Source of the DNA: Acidobacteriaceae bacterium
GTDB lineage: Bacteria > Acidobacteriota > Terriglobia > Terriglobales > Acidobacteriaceae
Length of the DNA: 13,341 nucleotides
Reading direction: 5' to 3'
NCBI GenBank assembly: GCA_003162255.1
Contig: PMMJ01000254.1
Location: 262 to 13,602 of the forward strand
Shown one piece after another: positions 1 through 5,964 of this stretch. The notes under the pieces were generated by a model. That model did no database searches, was not told the origin of the DNA, and worked only from the letters and a program-made list of their open reading frames with translations. Positions within the stretch are counted from its first letter, which is position 1, and each line of letters begins with the position of its first letter. The position numbers were made by a program, and so were the translations under genes.

Positions 1-1101
1 GGCGAGCGCGGGAAGCGCGACGTCCACGTGGATCGGCTGTTCCGAAAGCTTTTCGACAATACGGTGGCGAGCGGCGCTCGGCTGGACAGCGGAGGGCGGC
101 CGTCCCCGCGTGGATCGGAGCAGGCGACCGCGACCGCTATCTCTACCATTGTGGTGAACAATAACGCCGCCGCGGTTCTACTCGCGTTGAACTCTCTGGC
201 CGAGGGTGGCGAAGTTATCGTCTCGCGCGGAGAGCTGGTCGAAATTGGCGGCTCGTTCCGCATCCCCGATGTGATGCGGAAGTCAAACGTAACGCTGCGC
301 GAAGTGGGAACGACCAACCGCACGCGCGTTGGCGATTACGAACGCGCCATCAACGACCGCACGCGTCTCCTGCTGCGCGTGCATCGTTCCAACTTCGAAA
401 TCACGGGCTTTACCGAACAGCCTGCGCTCGACGAATTGGTCGCTCTGGCTCGTCGCAGTAATCTTCCGCTCATGGAAGATCTAGGGAGCGGCGCGCTGTT
501 CGATCTGCGTTCGGTTGGAATCAACGGAGAACCGGGCGTGCTCGACAGGCTGCGCGCCGGCGTTGATATCGTCACCTACAGTGGCGATAAACTTCTAGGC
601 GGCCCGCAGGCGGGGCTGATCAGCGGCCGTGCCGAGCTGGTCGCTCGCATGCGTTCGAACTCGCTGTTCCGCGCGCTGCGCGTGGACAAGCTTACCTACG
701 CCGCGCTCGAAGCCACATTGCTCGCCTACGTCAAACGCGACTACGACACTGTGCCGGTGCTGCGCATGATGCGCCTGTCAAAAGACGAGATCGCGTGCCG
801 CGCGGAAAAAATCGTGTCGACGGTCGCATCGACTCCGGCAAAATCCACGTACCTGAAACTGGAACTCCTCGATGGCGAATCCGTCCTCGGCGGCGGCGCT
901 GCCCCATCGGCGTTGTTGCCCACGCGCCTGATCGCGCTCACCCACGCCGATCTCAGCGCCGACGAACTCAGCGCTCGTCTGCGCGCCAACACGCCGCCCA
1001 TCATCGCCCGCGTCGAGGAGGGCCGTGTGCTGATCGACCTGCGCACGGTTTTTCCCGAGCAAGATGCAAACCTTGCCACTGCGTTAGCATCCCTAAACTG
1101 A
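1..1101 (+). CDS. selA: L-seryl-tRNA(Sec) selenium transferase SelA, 5' truncated by window edge
   Basis: SelA is the PLP enzyme that converts seryl-tRNA(Sec) to selenocysteinyl-tRNA(Sec) using selenophosphate. The frame is open from base 1, so the start lies outside the window; the GTG at 28 is internal. 366 residues are visible against roughly 460 for the family, so about 100 N-terminal residues are missing. Diagnostic stretches are VVNNNAAAVLLALN, SRGELVEIGGSFRIPDVM, EVGTTNRT, EDLGSG and SGDKLLGGPQAG. The lysine of SGDK (codon 589-591) is the expected PLP Schiff-base residue. The gene ends at TGA 1099-1101, inside a heptamer repeat. Its presence implies that the organism makes selenoproteins; selB, selC and selD are not in the window. 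DUF488 and acpS genes follow on the same strand. The family call is very secure. Confidence 0.95.
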   Translation, partial: GERGKRDVHVDRLFRKLFDNTVASGARLDSGGRPSPRGSEQATATAISTIVVNNNAAAVLLALNSLAEGGEVIVSRGELVEIGGSFRIPDVMRKSNVTLREVGTTNRTRVGDYERAINDRTRLLLRVHRSNFEITGFTEQPALDELVALARRSNLPLMEDLGSGALFDLRSVGINGEPGVLDRLRAGVDIVTYSGDKLLGGPQAGLISGRAELVARMRSNSLFRALRVDKLTYAALEATLLAYVKRDYDTVPVLRMMRLSKDEIACRAEKIVSTVASTPAKSTYLKLELLDGESVLGGGAAPSALLPTRLIALTHADLSADELSARLRANTPPIIARVEEGRVLIDLRTVFPEQDANLATALASLN

Positions 1102-1116
1102 GAACTGAGAACTGAA
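1096..1116 (+). repeat. Heptamer tandem repeat (AACTGAG x3) carrying the selA stop
   Basis: Three contiguous 7-base copies read AACTGAG, AACTGAG and AACTGAA. The first copy contains the selA stop TGA (1099-1101). Because 7 is not a multiple of 3, the TGAs at 1099, 1106 and 1113 fall in all three frames. A degenerate further copy (AGTGAG) follows. No other function is visible. Confidence 0.8.
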
Positions 1117-1136
1117 AGTGAGAATTAAGACGGCCC

Positions 1137-1667
1137 GTGGCAACCCTCTACACTATCGGCCACTCCACACGCTCGCTCGATGACCTCGTGTCGGCGCTAC
1201 GTGCGCACGGCATTGAGACGCTGGTGGATATCCGCGCCTTTCCTATGTCCCGCCGCCTGCCGCACTTCAATCGCGAGTCGCTGGAGCATTCGCTCTCCGA
1301 GCGAGGCATTCGCTACATCTGGGTCAAAGCGCTTGGCGGATACCGCAAGGCAACTCGCAAAGACTCTCCCCACACGGCACTGCGCAATGCCAGCTTTCGC
1401 AACTATGCCGACTACACGCTGACGCCGGAGTTTGAGCACGCCGCAACCGAACTGCTCCAAATCGCCGGCGCCTCACGCACCGCGTACATGTGCGCCGAAC
1501 GCGTTTACTTCCGCTGCCATCGCATGATCGTCTCGGATTGGCTGGTGGCTCATGGGCACGAAGTCCTTCACATCGACGCTGAAGGCCCGGCGCGCCCCCA
1601 CACACTCTTCTCGGAAGCGCGACTGATCGATGGGCAGGTGATCTACCGCGGCGACGATCTCTTCTGA
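1137..1667 (+). CDS. DUF488 family protein
   Basis: 176-residue soluble protein of the DUF488 family, whose biochemical role is not established. The N-terminus reads YTIGHSTRSLDDLV, followed by DIRAFPMSRR (about 31-40), HFN, and the C-terminal signature C-A-E-R near 119-122 with CHR at 127-129. The Cys/His cluster suggests a conserved active or metal-binding site; this is inference. The GTG at 1137 is the only usable start: the frame has a stop at 1119 and no ATG, GTG or TTG between them. No good Shine-Dalgarno is visible. It begins 36 bases after selA and ends 63 bases before acpS on the same strand, so co-transcription is plausible but unproven. Nothing in the sequence ties its function to selenium. 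Confidence 0.88.
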   Translation: MATLYTIGHSTRSLDDLVSALRAHGIETLVDIRAFPMSRRLPHFNRESLEHSLSERGIRYIWVKALGGYRKATRKDSPHTALRNASFRNYADYTLTPEFEHAATELLQIAGASRTAYMCAERVYFRCHRMIVSDWLVAHGHEVLHIDAEGPARPHTLFSEARLIDGQVIYRGDDLF

Positions 1668-1696
1668 GCACGGCTTTCCCGAGCACGGTTTCAGTG

Positions 1697-1724
1697 CCAA
1701 ATTGCCAATTCCAAATTATCAATT
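1697..1724 (+). repeat. Two 14-base imperfect direct repeats upstream of acpS
   Basis: CCAAATTGCCAATT (1697-1710) is followed directly by CCAAATTATCAATT (1711-1724), with 12 of 14 bases matching. This AT-rich block ends six bases before the acpS ATG and stands out from its GC-rich surroundings. It could be a protein-binding site or simple intergenic repeat expansion; the sequence does not decide between them. Confidence 0.6.
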
Positions 1725-1730
1725 CACAAT

Positions 1731-2114
1731 ATGGTCATGATTGTTGGCACAGGCGTGGACATCGCCGAAGTTCCTCGAATCCGCGCAAGCATCGAGCGCT
1801 TCGGCGACCGCTTTCTTCGTCGCATCTTCACCGACGGCGAAATGCGGTATTGCGAAAGAAAAGCCAGCCGCTTTGAGAGCTACGCCGCGCGCTTCGCCGC
1901 CAAGGAAGCCGGAATGAAGGCGCTGGGCACGGGATGGAGCCGCGGCGTGCGTTGGCGCGATATCGAAGTGGTACGACCGAAAGGGCAGCGTCCGACCATT
2001 CAGTTTCACGGTGAGGCGGCCGCCATCGCCGCTAAACTCGGCACCAAGAACATCGCGCTCTCGCTCACCCACACTTCCGAGCAAGCTCTGGCCCACGTCA
2101 TTCTGGAAGGTTGA
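1731..2114 (+). CDS. acpS: Holo-[acyl-carrier-protein] synthase AcpS
   Basis: AcpS moves the 4'-phosphopantetheine arm from CoA to the serine of acyl carrier protein, activating it for fatty acid synthesis. The 127-residue length fits the family. The N-terminal GTGVDIAEVPRI contains the metal-binding Asp (residue 10), FAAKEAGMKALG contains the second metal ligand Glu59, and LSLTHT near 110-115 is the C-terminal signature. Two starts are possible, ATG 1731 and ATG 1737; the second gives the more usual MIVGTGVDI N-terminus. Neither has an obvious ribosome binding site. It ends 30 bases before the convergent toxin gene, and no terminator is visible in that gap. It is the last gene of the selA-DUF488-acpS run. 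Confidence 0.95.
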   Translation: MVMIVGTGVDIAEVPRIRASIERFGDRFLRRIFTDGEMRYCERKASRFESYAARFAAKEAGMKALGTGWSRGVRWRDIEVVRPKGQRPTIQFHGEAAAIAAKLGTKNIALSLTHTSEQALAHVILEG

Positions 2115-2144
2115 TTTGCGGCAGCATCGAGAAGAATCTTCAGC

Positions 2145-2630
2145 CTAGTTTGGGTTCTGCTTCCCGTGGGTCCGCCCATCTTTGTCCACTCTCAGACTGA
2201 TCGTCCCGCGCTTGTCAATGTAGGCGATGAATGGGGCGTCGTTATTGCGACAGAACTCAAAAATGCGATCCTTGCACTTTCCGAGCAGCTGCGCTTTTCC
2301 GTGGCCGGACAAATTGGCAGGGAGAACAAAGGCGCGGATGCCGTATCGGCGCAGCTCAAATTGCACGCGCTTCTTTCTGCGTTGGTCTGCATCAATTGTG
2401 ATGAAGATTCTGGTACCTATGTGCGGGATTATGCTCTCATCCTGAATACCGGAATTCGCTGCCACGTCTTCGCGGTAGACGCGGTATCTCGCGCCCTTGG
2501 CATCGAGGACGGTTCTTACCTCTTGGCAGTCGAAGCATTCGTCGAGATAGAAGGTGCGATTAGGCGGCCTTGATTTCTTTCCCGATTTCCCACTCGATCG
2601 CCTCTTTGATGTCTGCCATGGGTCTACCAT
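2145..2630 (-). CDS. PIN-like domain toxin, VapC45 type
   Basis: 161-residue protein read as a PIN-like nuclease, the presumed toxin of a type II toxin-antitoxin pair acting on RNA. Acidic residues sit where a PIN fold needs them: LDE in FYLDECFD (residues 29-31), DE at 64-65 and DAD in FITIDAD (80-82). A basic, Lys/Arg-rich helix follows. The frame opens upstream to a GTG at 2666, but ATG 2630 is the closest start to the PIN core, as no start codon lies between it and FYLDE. Either way it overlaps the 3' end of the antitoxin gene (stop 2560-2562), by 71 bases from ATG 2630, so translation may be coupled. The first 25 or so residues are basic and low in complexity because that DNA also encodes the antitoxin C-terminus. 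Family level is fairly sure; RNase activity and target are inferred. Confidence 0.75.
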   Translation of the reverse strand: MVDPWQTSKRRSSGKSGKKSRPPNRTFYLDECFDCQEVRTVLDAKGARYRVYREDVAANSGIQDESIIPHIGTRIFITIDADQRRKKRVQFELRRYGIRAFVLPANLSGHGKAQLLGKCKDRIFEFCRNNDAPFIAYIDKRGTISLRVDKDGRTHGKQNPN

Positions 2631-3264
2631 AGCTGCGTGCGATTGCGGGTACGGAATCCCCACCACGATACCGGCCTGCTAGAAAAGACGTGGTAATACG
2701 GGAACCCAACAGCACTGGCATACCGAAACAGCGGCCAGGGTCAATCTCTACGACCTTCGTGGATTCCGTTTGCGCGTTCCGATACTCCTTCTTGGTGAAA
2801 GGAATGATTGCCTCGGCGATGCCCTTGGGTCCTCGCGATACTCTCTTGAGGTATGGCGTGACGATACTATCAAAAGCAAGCTGTCCGCCTTTGGAGGCGT
2901 TGATCAGGCGTCCCTCTCGAAAGAACCACACGCATTTTCCTTCAGTCCTGATTTCGTACTCTGCCAGCGGATGGATGGAGCGCGTGTTATTCAACATGTA
3001 CCCAACCGCACTCCGGATATTGGCCATGTTCACGTGATGGACCTTGCGCAGTCCTTCCAATACAAAAAATTCCACCAGATTGTTAAAGGACAGGAGGGAT
3101 GGTTGAGACGATGCAAGCTTGACAAGCGCGTGCCGTCCACCGCCCACCCAGTACTCCATGGTGGAGAGAGGCAGATGGAAATAACGAGCAGCCTCGATCG
3201 GCCCGTAGTTTGGCATATCCAATACGCTGTATTCTCTGGCCGTCATTTTTTGACCGCTAAGCAT
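2560..3264 (-). CDS. DUF433/HTH antitoxin, VapB45-like
   Basis: 234-residue protein transcribed ahead of the PIN-like toxin. An N-terminal MerR/winged-HTH-like segment (about 19-45, with GPIEAARYFHLPLSTMEYW) is followed by a middle region of unknown fold. A C-terminal DUF433 domain (about 172-230) carries the pattern PGRCFGMPVLLGSRI followed by SVPAIARSYGRPMADIKEAIEWE. DUF433 proteins commonly pair with PIN-like toxins. The length and gene order recall Mycobacterium tuberculosis VapB45 (about 240 residues), placed before VapC45; I recall this comparison rather than having computed it. ATG 3264 is preceded by GAGGAG about 14 bases upstream; an in-frame ATG at 3246 is an alternative. It probably binds and neutralises the toxin and represses its own promoter, where two inverted repeats lie. 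The module looks somewhat less GC-rich than selA by eye, which would fit horizontal transfer. Confidence 0.78.
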   Translation of the reverse strand: MLSGQKMTAREYSVLDMPNYGPIEAARYFHLPLSTMEYWVGGGRHALVKLASSQPSLLSFNNLVEFFVLEGLRKVHHVNMANIRSAVGYMLNNTRSIHPLAEYEIRTEGKCVWFFREGRLINASKGGQLAFDSIVTPYLKRVSRGPKGIAEAIIPFTKKEYRNAQTESTKVVEIDPGRCFGMPVLLGSRITTSFLAGRYRGGDSVPAIARSYGRPMADIKEAIEWEIGKEIKAA

Positions 3265-3270
3265 ACTTCC

Positions 3271-3299
3271 GTCCGGCTCCTCTGTCTATAGCGCCGGAC
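3271..3299. promoter_or_regulatory. Inverted repeat GTCCGGC-N15-GCCGGAC over the antitoxin leader
   Basis: Perfect 7-base arms (3271-3277 and 3293-3299) enclose 15 bases that hold the antitoxin Shine-Dalgarno-like GAGGAG and a TATAGA hexamer on the minus strand (3290-3285). It lies 6 bases upstream of the antitoxin ATG. It could be an operator for autorepression, or an mRNA hairpin with the ribosome binding site in its loop. The sequence is clear; the role is inference. Confidence 0.5.
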
Positions 3300-3315
3300 T
3301 TGCACTTGGCCCCTT

Positions 3316-3325
3316 CACCATGGTG
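3316..3325. promoter_or_regulatory. Palindrome CACCATGGTG upstream of the antitoxin gene
   Basis: A perfect 10-base palindrome flanked on both sides by CCCTT. It lies about 50 bases upstream of the antitoxin start and about 290 bases upstream of the YXWGXW gene. This is a reasonable place for a repressor-binding site of the toxin-antitoxin module, but a palindrome this short can occur by chance. Confidence 0.3.
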
Positions 3326-3618
3326 CCCTTTAAGGCTTGAGTGTAAGATCTCCAGCGTTGTGGGATGCCGAAAAAGCCTTCTGTTTGGACTTCTATAACT
3401 TTACCCCACCCAGCCTCTTTTTTGGAATGAAACCTTGCCTGTGCCGGGTCATAGGTGCATCGACCAACGTGTCAGGTTAGGGCAACCTTCTCATTCGAAA
3501 TAACTTTTCTGCGGCAACGCAACATGCACAAGAGTTCAGGGTTTATAGGGGCGGAACGTAATGAGCCCGGGTTACCGGTTCTGGGCCAAATAGCTGGGTC
3601 TATGAGGAGAGAATAAAA

Positions 3619-4620
3619 ATGAGACGCTCGGTTCGCTGGGTGGTATTCGGATTTTTGATGTTGACAGTTTCGGTATTGTCGCTATCGACAGCATCTTCTG
3701 CAGAGATCGGGATTGGGATTGGGATTTCGGTGCGGATCGGTCCGCCGGCGCTACCGGTGTATGTACAGCCTATCTGCCCTGGGCCGGGCTATCACTGGAT
3801 CCCAGGTTATTGGGCGTGGAGTGACGACAACGGCTACTACTGGGTCCCCGGCACATGGGTGGTGGCACCGGTCGGTATGCTCTGGACGCCGGGCTATTGG
3901 GGTTTCGCGGGAGGCTTCTATGGCTGGCACGCGGGCTATTGGGGACCGCACGTCGGCTTCTATGGCGGGATTAACTACGGCTTCGGATACGGCGGTGTGG
4001 GCTTCGCTGGCGGCGAGTGGAGAGGCGGCACGTTTTTCTACAACCGCTCAGTGATGAACGTGAACGTGACCAATGTTACGAATGTCTATAACCGAACTGT
4101 CATCGTGAACAGCACGCACACCAGCTTCAACGGCCCCGGCGGCATCGCGGCGCGGCCGACTCCGCAAGAGGAAGCGTATGAGCGCGAGCCACATACCGCG
4201 GCGCTAGCAGCGCAAACCGAACACGAACATGCCGCCAGCCAGAACCGGCAGTTGTTCGCATCCGAGAATCACGGACGTCCGGCGATTGCGGCCACGGGCA
4301 AGCCGGGCGAGTTCAGTGGACCGCACGTACAGCGAGCCAGTGCGGCAGGAGAGCCGTATCATGCTCCGAAGATGTCGCCGCAGGAGGCGCGCGGGCCGTC
4401 CGCAGGCAATCGCGGGTCCGAGACGCCAGCCAGAGCTGTCGGCAACTCCAATGAGCGCTCGACGGCACGTCCAGCGAACAATGAAGCGGGAAAGCGCGGG
4501 CAAACGTCAGCCGCCGACAAGCCGAAGCCCAACAACTCGAAGCCAAGCAAGCAGGAGAAGCAGGCTCAGAAGAAGGCGAATAAGCAGGCGAAGGCTGAAC
4601 AGAAGCGCAATGAGCGTTAA
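3619..4620 (+). CDS. Secreted YXWGXW-repeat protein
   Basis: 333-residue exported protein of unknown function. Residues 1-28 form a Sec signal peptide: MRRSVRW, a hydrophobic core, then a likely cut after SSA. Residues 30-42 are Gly/Ile alternations. Residues 56-135 hold the repeats that define the family: YHWIPGYW, YYWVPGTW, MLWTPGYW and YGWHAGYW, then a Gly/Tyr/Phe-rich stretch. Residues 145-165 are Asn/Val-rich (VTNVTNVYNRT). The rest is low-complexity and polar, ending in a strongly basic Lys/Gln/Ala tail that is probably disordered. The ribosome binding site GAGGAG ends 9 bases before the ATG. A strong terminator lies 35 bases after the stop, so it is probably a single-gene transcript. 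Such proteins are common in Acidobacteria and Proteobacteria and are thought to be periplasmic or surface-associated; the tail could bind polyanions, which is a guess. Confidence 0.85.
   Translation: MRRSVRWVVFGFLMLTVSVLSLSTASSAEIGIGIGISVRIGPPALPVYVQPICPGPGYHWIPGYWAWSDDNGYYWVPGTWVVAPVGMLWTPGYWGFAGGFYGWHAGYWGPHVGFYGGINYGFGYGGVGFAGGEWRGGTFFYNRSVMNVNVTNVTNVYNRTVIVNSTHTSFNGPGGIAARPTPQEEAYEREPHTAALAAQTEHEHAASQNRQLFASENHGRPAIAATGKPGEFSGPHVQRASAAGEPYHAPKMSPQEARGPSAGNRGSETPARAVGNSNERSTARPANNEAGKRGQTSAADKPKPNNSKPSKQEKQAQKKANKQAKAEQKRNER
3709..3726 (+). repeat. GGGATT x3 in-frame hexamer repeat
   Basis: Three exact GGGATT copies encode Gly-Ile dipeptides just after the predicted signal peptide cut of the YXWGXW protein. 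The six-base period keeps frame, so slippage would only change the number of Gly-Ile units. Confidence 0.6.
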
Positions 4621-4654
4621 CCGGCGATGTAAACCGGCAATGCCCGCATAGAAA

Positions 4655-4716
4655 AAAGCTCCCACCCTTCCCACCCTTCGCACCCGACGCCCGAAGGAGT
4701 GGGAGCTTTCGTTTTT
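4655..4716 (+). terminator. Rho-independent terminator of the YXWGXW gene
   Basis: AAAGCTCCCAC (4655-4665) pairs perfectly with GTGGGAGCTTT (4699-4709), followed by CGTTTTT. Inside, CCTTCG (4675-4680) pairs with CGAAGG (4692-4697). The A-run before the left arm gives a U-run on the other strand, so the element could also work in reverse. The left arm contains a duplicated CCCACCCTT (4661-4669, 4670-4678). Confidence 0.85.
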
Positions 4717-4776
4717 ACCCCAGCCGGAGCCTTTTTCCGATCTCAAGAAATCTTGAATCTGAAATCCCACGACGTT

Positions 4777-4785
4777 TGTTATGAT
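4777..4785 (+). promoter_or_regulatory. Possible extended -10 promoter for the mce gene
   Basis: TG-T-TATGAT (4777-4785) matches the extended -10 form of a housekeeping promoter. No well-spaced -35 is seen; TTGAAT at 4753-4758 is 21 bases away. It lies between the terminator and the TTG start, so it would give a leader of about 15-20 bases without a Shine-Dalgarno. Confidence 0.4.
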
Positions 4786-4808
4786 GCTTCTGTCGTTCAC
4801 TGACCACC

Positions 4809-5879
4809 TTGCCTAGCCAGAAGCAGCTGAAATGGTCGCAACTCCGCGTAGGACTCACCGTCCTGTTCGCGAGCGTCACGCTCGGGGTTCTGATTTTCGT
4901 CATGAGCGGCACCGGCGGTTGGTTTACCAGCAAGATCGAGCTGCGCTCATACTTCGATAATGCGGGCGGCTTGCGCGAAGGCGCGCCGGTGCGTTTGGCG
5001 GGTGTGGATATCGGCAACGTGACCAAAGTCCGGATCGTGGGCAAGCCGATGACGCCGGTCGAAGTTACGATGAAGGTCAACACCAAGTACTCTTTCAATC
5101 TTCGCAAAGACTCCGTTACTTTGTTGAGCACCGCCGGAATCCTGGGCGAGACCTTCGTGGACATTGACAGTTCGGCGGCGAAGGGTCCGGCGGCAACCGA
5201 CGGGGATACGCTGGCGGCTCGCGACCAGCCCGATATCCAGGACGTGGTGCGCGCCAGCCAGGGCACGCTGCAGAACATGGACTCGCTGCTGAAGCGGGTG
5301 GATCGTATCGTGGCCTTTATCGAAAGCGGCCAGGGTTCCATCGGCAAGGTCATCTACAGTCCGGCCCTGTACGACCAGCTCAACGCGACGGTGGTTGAAT
5401 TTAAAGGATTGATGGATGAGATCCAAAGCGGGAAGGGCTCGCTCGGCCCCCTGCTCACGAGCGATGAGGCTTACAAAAAGGTCATCGCGGCCATCGACAA
5501 GGTGAACACGCTGGTGGACGAGTTGCAGCAGGGGAAAGGCACCGCCGGCAAACTGCTCAAAGATCCCGAGCTCTATAACAACGCGAACAAGACGATCGCG
5601 AACGTGCGCCAGTTGACCGACGACATCAATGCGGGCAAGGGTGCGATGGGCAAGATGACGCACGATCAGGAATTCGCCGACCGCCTGCAGACGCTGGTGA
5701 ACAACCTGGCGGCACTCTCTGAGCGCCTGGAAAAAGGCGAGGGCACGGCGGGAATGCTGTTCAAGGATCCCGCGCTTTATAACAACAGCAACCAGTTGCT
5801 GGTGGAAGCACGGGAATTGGTGAAGGCGATGCGGCAAGACCCCAAGAAGTATCTGACGATCCACGTGAAAATATTCTGA
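4809..5879 (+). CDS. MCE/MlaD family protein, membrane-anchored, with five 34-residue repeats
   Basis: 356-residue envelope protein of the MCE (MlaD-like) family, the substrate-binding part of lipid transporters between inner and outer membranes. A single transmembrane segment (about 12-33) anchors it, with the rest in the periplasm. The MCE domain spans about 40-118 and includes FDNAGGLREGAPVRLAGVDIG and the closing GETFVDID. The C-terminal half is helical, with G-x-G-x-x-G hairpins beginning at residues 174, 208, 242, 276 and 310, exactly 34 apart; most are followed by a D/S-P-x-L-Y type motif. The start is TTG 4809: the frame has a stop at 4782 and no ATG or GTG between them. No MlaE permease or MlaF ATPase gene adjoins it, so transporter partners must be encoded elsewhere. 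The family call is secure; the lipid substrate is unknown. Confidence 0.9.
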   Translation: MPSQKQLKWSQLRVGLTVLFASVTLGVLIFVMSGTGGWFTSKIELRSYFDNAGGLREGAPVRLAGVDIGNVTKVRIVGKPMTPVEVTMKVNTKYSFNLRKDSVTLLSTAGILGETFVDIDSSAAKGPAATDGDTLAARDQPDIQDVVRASQGTLQNMDSLLKRVDRIVAFIESGQGSIGKVIYSPALYDQLNATVVEFKGLMDEIQSGKGSLGPLLTSDEAYKKVIAAIDKVNTLVDELQQGKGTAGKLLKDPELYNNANKTIANVRQLTDDINAGKGAMGKMTHDQEFADRLQTLVNNLAALSERLEKGEGTAGMLFKDPALYNNSNQLLVEARELVKAMRQDPKKYLTIHVKIF

Positions 5880-5886
5880 TTTAAGA

Positions 5887-5959
5887 CGGTCGTTGGGAAG
5901 GCGGTCGTTAGTCGTCAGTCGTTTGGCAGGTGCGCCGTCGTTCGCTGTTCGTCGTTCGC
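5887..5959. repeat. GTCGTT-rich degenerate repeat between mce and lipA
   Basis: This gap between two convergent genes contains repeated GTCGTT words: CGGTCGTT twice (5887-5894 and 5902-5909), and CGTCGTTCG twice near its right end, separated by CTGTT. No clear hairpin with a T-run is seen, so I do not call a terminator. It resembles other short word repeats in the gaps of this window. Confidence 0.45.
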
Positions 5960-5964
5960 AACAC

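Larger units (their letters stand above)
3265..3618. other. 354-base divergent intergenic region, no gene seen
   Basis: The region separates the minus-strand antitoxin and the plus-strand YXWGXW gene. I see no credible ORF, tRNA or rRNA signature. It holds the two inverted repeats near the antitoxin and, at the right end, the GAGGAG ribosome binding site (3604-3609) of the YXWGXW gene. The middle is plainer and less GC-rich than the flanks. A long 5' leader for the YXWGXW gene is possible, but no convincing promoter hexamers were found. Confidence 0.6.

Noticed and set aside
2166..3291. Plus-strand open frames of 135 and 173 residues opposite the toxin-antitoxin genes
   Set aside because: No family similarity and no ribosome binding site; the minus strand carries recognisable PIN-like and DUF433 domains.
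3553..3580. ECF-sigma-like promoter GGAAC...CGGTT before the YXWGXW gene
   Set aside because: The spacing is 18 bases and the -10 match is loose; too weak to annotate without transcript data.
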